Assembly: GCA_910586855.1 (NCBI GenBank)
Contig: CAJUJH010000002.1
Location: forward strand, 248,001 to 312,000
Direction of reading: 5' to 3'
DNA: 64,000 nucleotides
Source: Candidatus Gastranaerophilales bacterium
GTDB lineage: Bacteria > Cyanobacteriota > Vampirovibrionia > Gastranaerophilales > Gastranaerophilaceae
Made by a program: the position numbers and the translations under genes. Under the pieces are notes generated by a model. The model did no database searches, was not told where the DNA came from, and worked only from the letters and a program-made list of their open reading frames with translations. Each line of letters starts with the position of its first letter. Position 1 is the stretch's first letter. This document shows, piece after piece, positions 18,864 through 27,081 of this stretch.

Positions 18864-20451
18864 TCCCCTTAAATGCTTCTTCCAGCATTTGCTGGGATTG
18901 CTTTTCCTGTTTAAGAATTTCTTTCATTTCAGTTTGAATGCGAGTCATTTCTTTTTCGTAATCAATATCTAAATCATGGTCAATGAACTCAATGTATTTG
19001 CTTGGAGTTAGCGCCCAACCTTTTTGTTTGATTTCCGAAATTCCTACACTTCGATAAAGTTCCGGAAATTCATATTTTGTACCGTCAGTTCCCTCGTTTT
19101 GCCAAGTGTGATATATTTTTGAGGCTTTTTCAATTTGCTCGGCAATTAGACATACTTTCTTCTTGCCTTCGTTTTTAACAGGATTTTCTTTCCATTGACG
19201 CAAATCCATAAAAAGAAATTCGTGTTTACGGTTTCTTAAATTACGTCCATGATAATTTCCACCCTTTTTATTTCGATTCAAAATCCAAAGAGTTACGCTA
19301 ATGTCGGTTGTGATAAATAATTCTCTTGGTAGGACAATAATTGCTTCTACTCTATCATTTTCAATTAATTTTTTGCGGATTTCTAAAGTATCACCGTCAT
19401 TTAAAGCACCGTTTGCAAGCAGGAACCCAGCAACCCCATCCGATGGTTTTAAATGAGAAAGTATATGTAAAATCCAAGCATAGTTTGCATTGCTTTCCGG
19501 AGGAGTTTCATAATCAGCCCAGCGAGGGTCATTTTTTAAATTATCATCATACCAACCTTTAAGGTTGAATGGAGGATTTGCCATAATATAGTTGAAATAT
19601 AACCCCTTATGCAAATCATGAGTAAATGAAGAGTCGTTTGTTTCGCCAAGATTATGACTTATTCCACGAAGTGCCAAGTTCATTTTTGCCAAGCGATATG
19701 TTGCAGCGTCTTTTTCTTGTCCATATATATTGATACTGTTGATATTTCCTTGCTTTGATTTTACAAGTTCAGCACTTTGAATAAACATACCGCCGGAACC
19801 ACATGCTGGATCATAAAGAGTTCCTTCATAAGGTTCAATCATTGAAGCTATAAGCTGAACAACATCGTGTGGAGTATAAAATTCACCTTCTTCTTTTGTA
19901 GCGTTAACGGCAAATTCTTTAAGAAAATATTCATATACTCGCCCTATAAGGTCTTTTTCTTCCCCGAAAGCTTTATGGCTGATTTTATTAACCTCATCAA
20001 CAAGCTTTTTAATGTCATTTGGCGCAAGGTTACGTGTTGTAAAAGTACCTTCAATAAAACAACCTTTTAGTTGCTTGGAATTTGTTGCAATACTATGAAG
20101 AGCAGTATCAAGAGCAACATTAAGTCCTGGTGCAGTTGTATTAATAATAGTTGACCACCGAGCCTCTTTTGGAAGATTATAGGTTCCATCTGTAAAAGTT
20201 GCGTCTTCAAAGAAAGCGGCTCTTATATTTTCATCTTCAGGATCCAACCCCTGTTCAACTAATGTTTTGCGAAGCTTATCTACACCATCTTCATATTTTT
20301 CACCAATAAAACGCAAAAATACAAGAGTTAACATCATATCTCTTTTTTCAAAGAATGATCCGGAGTTTCTTGCGGCACGTAGAATATCTCTGCAATTAAA
20401 TAGAATATTATTAATATTTAACTCATTTTTAGAACTACTTTTCTTTGCCAT
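18844..20451 (-). CDS. hsdM: Type I restriction-modification DNA methyltransferase subunit M
   Basis: The 535-residue N6-adenine methyltransferase has an N-terminal HsdM_N helical domain (about 12-130), the SAM-binding motif DPACGSGGMF (214-223) and the catalytic NPPF (292-295, in IMANPPFNLKGW). It is the first gene of the leftward operon hsdM-hsdS-hsdR-abiH. Length matches the family. Immediately upstream lies a 24-bp inverted repeat that may be an operator. Confidence 0.96.
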   Translation of the reverse strand: MAKKSSSKNELNINNILFNCRDILRAARNSGSFFEKRDMMLTLVFLRFIGEKYEDGVDKLRKTLVEQGLDPEDENIRAAFFEDATFTDGTYNLPKEARWSTIINTTAPGLNVALDTALHSIATNSKQLKGCFIEGTFTTRNLAPNDIKKLVDEVNKISHKAFGEEKDLIGRVYEYFLKEFAVNATKEEGEFYTPHDVVQLIASMIEPYEGTLYDPACGSGGMFIQSAELVKSKQGNINSINIYGQEKDAATYRLAKMNLALRGISHNLGETNDSSFTHDLHKGLYFNYIMANPPFNLKGWYDDNLKNDPRWADYETPPESNANYAWILHILSHLKPSDGVAGFLLANGALNDGDTLEIRKKLIENDRVEAIIVLPRELFITTDISVTLWILNRNKKGGNYHGRNLRNRKHEFLFMDLRQWKENPVKNEGKKKVCLIAEQIEKASKIYHTWQNEGTDGTKYEFPELYRSVGISEIKQKGWALTPSKYIEFIDHDLDIDYEKEMTRIQTEMKEILKQEKQSQQMLEEAFKGIGYGVD

Positions 20452-20471
20452 ACAACCTCGCTTTTTATTAA

Positions 20472-20495
20472 GACTATCTTATCATGAAAATAGTC
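20472..20495. promoter_or_regulatory. Inverted repeat upstream of hsdM, possible operator
   Basis: GACTAT (20472-20477) and ATAGTC (20490-20495) form a dyad 20 bp before the hsdM start. On the minus strand TTGACT overlaps the distal arm and could be a -35 box, so a repressor bound here would block the operon promoter. The small Xre protein of the retron is the nearest candidate regulator, but nothing links them directly. Confidence 0.35.
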
Positions 20496-20568
20496 AAGCG
20501 CCTGTTGTGTAACAAACCTGTGATAATTTGATTATGGTATGCAAGTATGGCAAAAATTAACAAAAATA

Positions 20569-21483
20569 TTAAATTTTTTGCGTAATTCCATTTTTCATTA
20601 ATGTACACACTCTTTTAAACAAAGTATTATAAAATCCGGGTTCGATTCGTTGAGCCACTGTTAGAGCTCCTCTTAATGAAATTAATTCTTGATAAGATAA
20701 TTCTTTGATATTTTTACCTTGCATAATTGATTTAATTTTTAAGATATTTTTAATCGGAACCTTGCCTTCATTGTTTGCAGAAATTCCATGTCCTGTAATT
20801 ATCTTAAAATCATCAGGGTTATACCATTTTGTTTTCTTTTTCTTTAATATGAGTTTTTGCTGCTTCATTCGTTTTTCAACAAAATTATAAAATGATGTTG
20901 GTATAGGTTTTTTACTTGAAAATGTTATATCATCGACATAAACACTCATATTTATATTTAGTTCTTGCGCTTTTTTATAAATATCTTCAAAAGTTTTTGC
21001 ATAAGCAAAATATGCGAGAATAACGCTTGTCGGAGCACCTGTTGGTAGATGCGCATCAAAAGTGGTTAAATTAGTCAAAATATTTGCAATATCATTTGGA
21101 ATTTCTAAAGAGTGCTTATAAAATTGTAAAACCTTTATGCTATCGGTGCTTGGATAAAAGCTATGTATGTCAATGCATAATATGTATTTATTTTGGACAT
21201 GAACAAGAGCATTATCTATGAAGCTTTTACCTTTTATGCCAGAAAAGAGATACAAAGGGGTTTCAAATTTCTGTAATTCTTTATTTAACTTCCGTTGAAT
21301 TGATTTTAACTGTTTTGCAGGAGCTTCTATAATTCTTGTACCATTGCCATTATGTTTTGGTTCTTCATAAACTCTATATAAATTATCACTACATAAATCC
21401 AATAATTCCTTTCTTGCAATACCAAGATATTTTGCTAATTTTGTTTTATTTCCAATTTTATATAAAAAACTACTTTTCGTCAT
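20569..21483 (-). CDS. Retron reverse transcriptase
   Basis: The 304-residue RT carries the features that separate retron RTs from other bacterial RTs: NALVH (91-95) matching region X NAxxH, and ITG (229-231) matching the region Y VTG. Catalytic aspartates are in CIDIHSFYPS (D105) and YVDD (182-185); LPTGAPTSVILAYFA is the RT motif 4 region. Retron RTs copy part of a structured RNA (msr-msd) into single-stranded DNA that stays joined to the RNA, and act in phage defence with an effector. The gene overlaps the Xre-type gene by 14 bp, and a structured region suited to msr-msd lies upstream of both. No HNH, protease or nucleosidase effector is adjacent. Confidence 0.92.
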   Translation of the reverse strand: MTKSSFLYKIGNKTKLAKYLGIARKELLDLCSDNLYRVYEEPKHNGNGTRIIEAPAKQLKSIQRKLNKELQKFETPLYLFSGIKGKSFIDNALVHVQNKYILCIDIHSFYPSTDSIKVLQFYKHSLEIPNDIANILTNLTTFDAHLPTGAPTSVILAYFAYAKTFEDIYKKAQELNINMSVYVDDITFSSKKPIPTSFYNFVEKRMKQQKLILKKKKTKWYNPDDFKIITGHGISANNEGKVPIKNILKIKSIMQGKNIKELSYQELISLRGALTVAQRIEPGFYNTLFKRVCTLMKNGITQKI

Positions 21484-21772
21484 TGTTGTTAATTGTTATA
21501 TGCTCAACTATTTGCAAAAATTTGAGCATTTTATTTCTTATGCCAATTTTTAAATCACTTCTATCATTGTCTAATTCTTCTGAAAATAGCATGATGGCGG
21601 ATGTTGAAATTTTAAATCTTTTTGAATATTTTTCTATTAAATCTAAAGACGGTTTCTTTTTTTGAGATTCAATTTCTGAAATATAGCCTTTTGACACATC
21701 AAGTTGCTCTGCTAATTCATTTAATTTAACATCATGAAAAACTCGTATTAATCTTAAAGCTTCACCTATCAT
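21470..21772 (-). CDS. Xre-type helix-turn-helix partner of the retron
   Basis: A 100-residue protein with a Cro/CI helix-turn-helix at about residues 7-60 (LIRVFHDVKLNELAEQLDVS, then GYISEIESQKKKPSLDLIEK), close to the ImmA/Xre pattern. AGGA lies 9 nt before the ATG at 21772. Its last 14 bp overlap the RT gene, so both are made from one message. Retron classes that pair an RT with a helix-turn-helix protein are known (type VI in the published classification as I recall it). It may repress the operon, bind msDNA or control the small peptide upstream. Confidence 0.88.
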   Translation of the reverse strand: MIGEALRLIRVFHDVKLNELAEQLDVSKGYISEIESQKKKPSLDLIEKYSKRFKISTSAIMLFSEELDNDRSDLKIGIRNKMLKFLQIVEHITINNNDEK

Positions 21773-21812
21773 TTATAAATTCCTATATTAGATAAAAAAG
21801 AGTATTCTAGCC

Positions 21813-21911
21813 TTACTTAAAATGCTTTAATAATTCTAAAACAAGAATTACAGCTCTAATAATGGTGTAAAGCAAACCAGTCCATTTTTTGATTCTGAGT
21901 TTCTTTCTCAT
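21813..21911 (-). CDS. Small cationic-hydrophobic peptide, putative retron toxin
   Basis: The 32-codon frame starts at an ATG at 21911 with a strong ribosome-binding site, AAAGGAG (21925-21919), 7 nt upstream. The peptide has a basic N-terminus (MRKKLRIKKW), a hydrophobic helix (TGLLYTIIRAVILVLELL) and a basic end (KHFK), the shape of membrane-acting toxins of type I toxin-antitoxin systems. It sits between the msd-like fold and the Xre/RT genes, 40 bp before the former. The same frame stays open upstream to an ATG at 22091, which would add 60 residues through the msd region, but that start has no convincing ribosome-binding site. A CTCCTTT 38 nt upstream could hide the ribosome-binding site. 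It has no recognised homologue. Confidence 0.55.
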   Translation of the reverse strand: MRKKLRIKKWTGLLYTIIRAVILVLELLKHFK

Positions 21912-21999
21912 TTCGTTTCTCCTTTCTAGCAGACTTCTGCCTGGTTCCCCACCTAAAAAGGAGCAATTGGTCAGGATTAGTTTGTTCGAATACTCTATT

Positions 22000-22222
22000 A
22001 TCTGGATTAACAAGTTCCCCTTATCAATCCACGTTATGGGAACAACCTTCGTATATAACCTGATTCGTATAGCCAATAAATGTATATACAAAATATGTTG
22101 TACATCACGGATATTGCTATAAGGTTATCAAGGTACAAATATACGTCGCCGCCCCATTAGTTGAGTTGTTATTACCAACTCTCAAGAGTCTTAACTCTCA
22201 TGTCAAAACGGGAAACTTTGAC
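22000..22222 (-). ncRNA. Candidate retron msr-msd non-coding RNA
   Basis: Read leftward, the region begins with two short hairpins (GTCAAA...TTTTGAC near 22222-22201; GAGTTG...CAACTC near 22182-22164), as in msr. A long imperfect stem follows, formed by 22135-22116 and 22073-22045, which share ACCTT, ATAACCT and TATAGC blocks with their complements, capped by TGTACAA.../...TTGTATATACA; this suits msd. CAAAGTTTCCC (22220-22210) can pair with GGGGAACTTG (22020-22011) apart from one bulge and one wobble, as a1/a2 repeats do. The 5' end is placed from the promoter and the 3' end is a guess. The branching guanosine was not identified. Confidence 0.6.
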
Positions 22223-22228
22223 CTGTAC

Positions 22229-22259
22229 ATATCATCTGATAAATGAAAATTATTGTCAA
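22229..22259 (-). promoter_or_regulatory. Candidate promoter of the retron transcript
   Basis: A perfect -35, TTGACA (22259-22254), is followed after 17-19 bp by GATGAT/TGATAT (22236-22229), a weak -10. Transcription would begin near 22222, at the left-reading start of the msr-like hairpins. Confidence 0.45.
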
Positions 22260-22369
22260 GAACTTTGTTAGATTTTAGAGAATATTGTTCACAATAATTT
22301 ACATTTTGCGGTTGCATTTTTCTGGAAATTTCTGTTACTTTTTCTGTTTCTTCATGTTAATTAACAATC

Positions 22370-22439
22370 GCCTGAATCTAACACCGGTTTGATTTTTTAC
22401 GGATACTTTGATTTTTTTGGAAAGTCCGTTTTGAAATTT
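22370..22439 (+). repeat. 70-bp direct repeat, right copy
   Basis: It differs from 8606-8675 at one base and has the same orientation. It lies 37 bp before the second TATTGATTA word. The next 330 bp (22440-22770) hold no gene I can support; a plus-strand stretch ending near 22817 is open for about 55 codons without a start and may be a gene relic. Confidence 0.85.
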
Positions 22440-22770
22440 TGATGAAAAATTTTTAAAAAAATTAATGTAAAATCGGTATTGATTATAAATGTAAGATAAC
22501 AATTAGTTTGACAACAGAAGAAAATAGTTGGAAACATAGACTACAAAGTCGGAGAAGCAATTTCTCAAGTGTTAAAAATTTAGCCTGTTTTAAAGATGTG
22601 GAAGTTTTTACCCTAAAATGATATAAATTTATTTTGACTTAATAGATGAAACTCAACAATAATTGCAATTTATGGAAATTTAAAAAGTAACATAAGGTTT
22701 GAAAATACAACATTAAAGTATTACTTCAACGGAAGTAAAATTATATTATCTTATGGAAGTTATACAGATT

Positions 22771-23442
22771 TTAATATGAGTAACAGTTCATGGAATTGCC
22801 AATACTATAACAATTAGTTCTGGTTTGGCGTGTATATCCATCACTAAAACCTTTTGCGGCTCCAGATAGAGCTTCTGCCCAAACTTTCGCATTATTTTCT
22901 TTTCGTTCTACAATTAGTTTATTGGTTGATTCAAGCATTTTTTTGTAATCATCGTAATATTGCTTGCACTCGTTATTGTTTAGGGTGCATAAGTAATCAT
23001 ATGCTTTTATCATTTTATTCGGCTTTAATTTATATGCAGATAAAATTATTGCTTTCTTAATTGTGTTTATGTCTCCAACTTCATTTTTGACTGCTTTGTT
23101 TGCGTAAATATATGCCTTGTCTGCATATTTTTTATCTTGTGTAATATCATAGCGTTGCCCGTAATATTCAACTAGCAGTTTGTAAAATAAATTTCTATAA
23201 TCTTTTTGAGCATCTGGTTCAATAGAGTTGATATCTTGTTTGAGAGCGCATTTGCAAGCCATTATATAGTCATTCGCATTATTTGTTTTGTCTGCTTGAT
23301 TAAATAAATTTTTACATGGAGTCAATATTTCGTAAAACAATGTTTTATCTTTTTCTAATGCAATACTTAATTTAAAATCTTTTGCCGATACAACCGTGCT
23401 TGAAATAAAAATAATAAATAAAGCAAATAGTAACTTTTTCAT
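22771..23442 (-). CDS. Exported protein of unknown function
   Basis: The 223-residue protein has a clear signal peptide (MKKLLFALFIIFISSTVVSA, then KDF). The mature part is helical and Lys-rich, with CKNLF, MACKCAL and NNECKQYYDDYKKML segments and spacing of Ala/Tyr residues that recalls tetratricopeptide-like repeats. A C-terminal segment ending SIGNSMNCYSY has two more cysteines. I do not recognise the family. It lies just outside the island and 159 bp after the last gene of the type I secretion operon, so it may be independent. The TTTCCTTAAATG-type region upstream shows no strong promoter. Confidence 0.7.
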   Translation of the reverse strand: MKKLLFALFIIFISSTVVSAKDFKLSIALEKDKTLFYEILTPCKNLFNQADKTNNANDYIMACKCALKQDINSIEPDAQKDYRNLFYKLLVEYYGQRYDITQDKKYADKAYIYANKAVKNEVGDINTIKKAIILSAYKLKPNKMIKAYDYLCTLNNNECKQYYDDYKKMLESTNKLIVERKENNAKVWAEALSGAAKGFSDGYTRQTRTNCYSIGNSMNCYSY

Positions 23443-23600
23443 TGTTTCCTTAAATGTTTTAGCCTATTTTATATAGCTAATTTTATTATTAAATGCTTAG
23501 AAAAGCAATTATTGTGTAAAATTTTCAAACCAACTGTTACTTTTTCTCAAATTAGTTGTTAGTTTACAGAAAACTTATGAAAAAGTTTTTATTTAAGCTT

Positions 23601-24908
23601 TTATCTTACACTCACCCCTTCATCCATATATTTTATTAATGGATAGATGAAAAATTCTATTATGCGGCGTTTGCCAATTTCAATTTCAGCGTTTAGCGTC
23701 ATTCCTGTTGAAATTTTTTGCTCTTTACCGTCTATAATTAATGTATTTTTGTCAAGTGTGATGTATATTTCATAAACCGGTCCCAATTCTTCATTTTCTA
23801 TACTATTTTGGGAAATTGATTTAACTTTACCGTGCAAAAGCCCGTATTTTTGAAAATCATAAGTATCAATTTTGATTGAAACCGGCATATCTGGTTTAAT
23901 AAATCCAATATCTTTATTTAAAACTGTAGCCTTAATTAAAAGCGGTATATCGGCAGGAGTCAGGGCGATTAATTCCTGTGCAGGAGTTACAACTCCGCCG
24001 ATTGTATGAACCATTAATTTATCAACATAACCATCTACAGGTGCTGTTATTTTTTGATTAATATTACTAAATTCTATCTGCTCCTTGCTTGCTTCAAGTT
24101 CTTTTATTCTTTTATTTGTTTCGGTTAAGTTTTCAAGCTTTTGTGCTTTAAAATCCGCTTTTAATTGTGCTATTTCATTTTGGATTTGTCTTTTTTGTGC
24201 CTGAAGTCTTTTAATTTCAGCTTCAGTTCTATTAACAGATTCCCTTAAGGCGATTGTTCTATCCTGCGCTTCTTTTACATCGTTATATGCAACTATATCT
24301 TTGACGTTTTCAAGCCTTTTTTCTCTATCAATAGAGCTTTGAAGCTGGTTTTCATAGTCTCTTTTTTGGGCGAGGTTAGAATCAATTTGTCTTTCTATTT
24401 GTTTAATTTCTTGATTTTTCGCACCAATAAGGCTATTTAAAGCTTTTAAGCTTTCATTATATAAATTCTTTTGAGCTTCATCTTTTGAATTAAATTTCTG
24501 CTCCAGCCCTTGAGCTTCAAGTCTTTTAGCTTCTTCTTTGCTTGTTTCAAGGTTTTCTTTTACGGTTTTTAATTGTGCATCGGTTGTCATTGTGTCAATT
24601 AAAACAAGAAGCTGGTCTTTTCTAACAAAATCCCCTTCTTTAACCAATATTTCTTTTATAACACCTGTTTCAAGCGGCTGGATAATTTTTGCTTCACCAT
24701 CCGGGATAACTATACCGCGTGCAGTTATAACGATATCAATTTTTCCGATAATAAGCCAGAGGATAGTAATTATAATTAAAGAAACGACTGTCCAAAAGGT
24801 AAAACGCCCTAATGGGCTTACGGGAGATTCTTCAATTTCACTCAGCAGCGGTTTAAATTCATAAGAATCATTTATTTTTCTTAAATGCTGTCTTATTTTA
24901 TTAAGCAT
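23601..24908 (-). CDS. Type I secretion membrane-fusion (HlyD-like) protein
   Basis: The start is taken as the ATG at 24908 whose ATGCTTAA overlaps the stop of the ABC gene; a TTG at 24929 is the alternative. This gives 435 residues: a short cytoplasmic N-terminus, one transmembrane helix (about 37-57), a lipoyl-like half motif (VIKEILVKEGDFVRKDQLLV), a long periplasmic coiled coil (about 110-285) and the second lipoyl/beta-barrel part (INQKITAPVDGYVDKLMVHT). It bridges the inner-membrane ABC exporter and the TolC-like channel for export of the RTX lipase encoded in the same operon. Confidence 0.93.
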   Translation of the reverse strand: MLNKIRQHLRKINDSYEFKPLLSEIEESPVSPLGRFTFWTVVSLIIITILWLIIGKIDIVITARGIVIPDGEAKIIQPLETGVIKEILVKEGDFVRKDQLLVLIDTMTTDAQLKTVKENLETSKEEAKRLEAQGLEQKFNSKDEAQKNLYNESLKALNSLIGAKNQEIKQIERQIDSNLAQKRDYENQLQSSIDREKRLENVKDIVAYNDVKEAQDRTIALRESVNRTEAEIKRLQAQKRQIQNEIAQLKADFKAQKLENLTETNKRIKELEASKEQIEFSNINQKITAPVDGYVDKLMVHTIGGVVTPAQELIALTPADIPLLIKATVLNKDIGFIKPDMPVSIKIDTYDFQKYGLLHGKVKSISQNSIENEELGPVYEIYITLDKNTLIIDGKEQKISTGMTLNAEIEIGKRRIIEFFIYPLIKYMDEGVSVR

Positions 24909-27060
24909 TGGCACCGTCCCCGGCTGCAATTTTTAACCCTGCATTATCATTATTGAAAGCTTGCTGATTGTACAGAAAATTATAATACCCTCTTTTATTT
25001 TTAATTAATTCACTATGGCTGCCTGCTTCAATAATATGTCCTTTATCCATAACAAGGATAATGTCGCAGTTTCTAACGGCAGTGAGTCTGTGAGCTATAA
25101 TAAATGTTGTTCTATTTTTGGTAATTTGTGCCATATTGCTTAAAATTATTTTTTCAGATTCAAGGTCAAGTGCTGATGTTGCTTCATCCATAATAAAAAT
25201 CTTCGGGTCTGTAATTAAAGCCCTTGCTATTGCTATTCTTTGTTTTTGACCACCAGATAAACTTGAACCTCTTTCACCCACGATTGTTTCATAACCTTCA
25301 GGAAATTCTGATATAAATTCGTGCGCTCCTGCAATTTTTGCAGCCTGAATTATCATTTCAATTGAAGCATCGGGTTTTGCAAGGGCTATATTTTCCCTGA
25401 TGGAGCCAGCGAATAAATAATTTTCTTGCAAAACTATTCCTATATTATACCTAAGCCAGGTTGGATTCATTTGTCGAATATCAATCCCATCAATAAAGAT
25501 TGTTCCTTCATTTGGAAGGTAAAGTCTTTGAATAAGCTTTGTAATAGTGCTTTTGCCGCTTCCGCTCCTTCCTACTATCCCTATATTCATTCCTGGTTTC
25601 ACCGTAAAATTAAAATTATTTACAGCATAAGGAGAGTTTGGAGAATATTTAAAACAAATTTTATCAAATTTAACCAATCCTTCAACTTTTGGAAGAGTAA
25701 TACTGTTGCTTGATTGCACCTCAACAGGGCTATTTAAAATATCGCCAAGCCTGTCTATTCCAAGTAAACATTGCTGAAATTCATTCCAAAGATTTACTAA
25801 TCTTAGAATTGGGGCTGAAAATTGGTTTGAAAACATCTGAAATGCTATTAATTGCCCTATTGTAAGTTCATTTTTAATAACAAGCTTTACCCCTAAATAC
25901 AAAATACAAATTGTCATACCCTTTTGAAGCATATTGGATAAAGCACTTGCTATATTTCCCATATTTGAAAGCTTGAAAGATGAATTTATATATTGGCCAA
26001 GATAATCTTCCCATCGTTTTTGCATACTTCCTTCAACCGCTAAAGATTTTACTGTTTGAATACCTGTAGTTGCCTCTACAAGATAAGAATTTGACTGTGC
26101 GCCCATTTGAAATTTCTTTTCAAGGCGGTCACGAAGTTCAGGGGTTATTATTAAATAAAGGATAGCAATTAAAGTAACAAACCCTAAAACTACAAAAGTT
26201 AAAACTCTACTGTAGATGAACATCATAATGATAAATACAAAAGAAAAGAAGATATCTAAAATAACAGAAACAGATTTATTTGTAATAAATTCTCTTATTT
26301 GGTCAAGCTCCCGCACTCTTGTTATAATATTTCCTACTTTTCTATTTTCAAAATATGTAAAAGGAAGACTGAAGAGGTGTTTAAAAAGCTTTGCACCTAA
26401 TTTGGCATCAATTTTACTTGCTGTGTGCAAAAATATGTATTTTCTTGAAAAATTAAGCAAAAGTTCAAAAACCATCACAACAACAAAAGCAAAAGCTAAG
26501 ACATTTAAGGTGATAAGGCTTCTGTGAACAATAACTTTATCTAAAATTACCTGTGTAAAAAGGGGAGTTATAAGCCCGAACAATTGCACAATAAATGAGC
26601 CTATCATTACTTCTGTCATAACCTGTTTATAGGTTAAAATTTCATTAAAAAACCATTTAAACCCGAATTTTATTTTTTGATTTATTAATTTATGAGAGAG
26701 TATTATTAAATTATTTCCCGAAATTTCTTCAAGTGTAGTAAAGTCGATATCTTTTGTTTGATTTTCTTCTACCGAATAAATTAAACACCGTTTTTCATCT
26801 TTATTTATCTTTAATAAAACAGAATATGAACCATCTTTTTTAAGAATAATAGCCGGCAGCGGGTATTCAACTTTTAATATTTCATCGGGAAGAAGATTTT
26901 TAACCCTTGCCTTAAAATCAAATTGCTTTATTATGCGGAGTAATTCTTCAATCTTGATTTCATCTGTGGTTAAAGAATATTCCCTAACCACAGACCTTAA
27001 ATCAATATTTATTCCGTTAATTTTGGCTATGACATCAAATGCAATTAATCCTGTTTGCAT
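24901..27060 (-). CDS. Type I secretion ABC exporter (HlyB-like, inactive C39 domain)
   Basis: The 719-residue exporter has an N-terminal C39-peptidase-like domain (about 1-125) lacking the catalytic Cys/His, as in HlyB, where it holds the substrate rather than cutting it. Six membrane helices lie at about 150-440. The nucleotide-binding domain shows Walker A GRSGSGKST (497-505), signature LSGGQ (about 601) and Walker B IFIMDE (about 621-626). It powers one-step export through HlyD and TolC partners. It follows the RTX lipase gene by 21 bp, the presumed substrate, whose C-terminus would carry the uncleaved signal. Confidence 0.95.
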   Translation of the reverse strand: MQTGLIAFDVIAKINGINIDLRSVVREYSLTTDEIKIEELLRIIKQFDFKARVKNLLPDEILKVEYPLPAIILKKDGSYSVLLKINKDEKRCLIYSVEENQTKDIDFTTLEEISGNNLIILSHKLINQKIKFGFKWFFNEILTYKQVMTEVMIGSFIVQLFGLITPLFTQVILDKVIVHRSLITLNVLAFAFVVVMVFELLLNFSRKYIFLHTASKIDAKLGAKLFKHLFSLPFTYFENRKVGNIITRVRELDQIREFITNKSVSVILDIFFSFVFIIMMFIYSRVLTFVVLGFVTLIAILYLIITPELRDRLEKKFQMGAQSNSYLVEATTGIQTVKSLAVEGSMQKRWEDYLGQYINSSFKLSNMGNIASALSNMLQKGMTICILYLGVKLVIKNELTIGQLIAFQMFSNQFSAPILRLVNLWNEFQQCLLGIDRLGDILNSPVEVQSSNSITLPKVEGLVKFDKICFKYSPNSPYAVNNFNFTVKPGMNIGIVGRSGSGKSTITKLIQRLYLPNEGTIFIDGIDIRQMNPTWLRYNIGIVLQENYLFAGSIRENIALAKPDASIEMIIQAAKIAGAHEFISEFPEGYETIVGERGSSLSGGQKQRIAIARALITDPKIFIMDEATSALDLESEKIILSNMAQITKNRTTFIIAHRLTAVRNCDIILVMDKGHIIEAGSHSELIKNKRGYYNFLYNQQAFNNDNAGLKIAAGDGANA

Positions 27061-27081
27061 ATTTATGATTCCTTTGAAACT

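Larger units (their letters stand above)
8281..22476. mobile_element. Mu-like transposable island carrying defence genes (boundaries tentative)
   Basis: The region starts with repeated, end-like sequence and a MuA/MuB-type transposition operon. It continues with type I restriction-modification, AbiH and a retron, and ends at a second copy of a 70-bp sequence found beside the left end. The 9-bp word TATTGATTA occurs at 8271-8279, just before TGTATTTTAACG, and again at 22477-22485, which could be a target duplication, although Mu-type elements usually duplicate 5 bp. The right copy of the 70-bp sequence is in direct, not inverted, orientation, which is not what a simple Mu- or Tn7-like right end should show. 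The island identity is well supported by gene content; the exact ends are not. Confidence 0.5.

Noticed and set aside
21813-22091. 92-residue protein starting at 22091
   Set aside because: The first 60 codons cross the msd-like stem and no ribosome-binding site is seen; the 32-codon start at 21911 is preferred, although the longer form is kept as a question.
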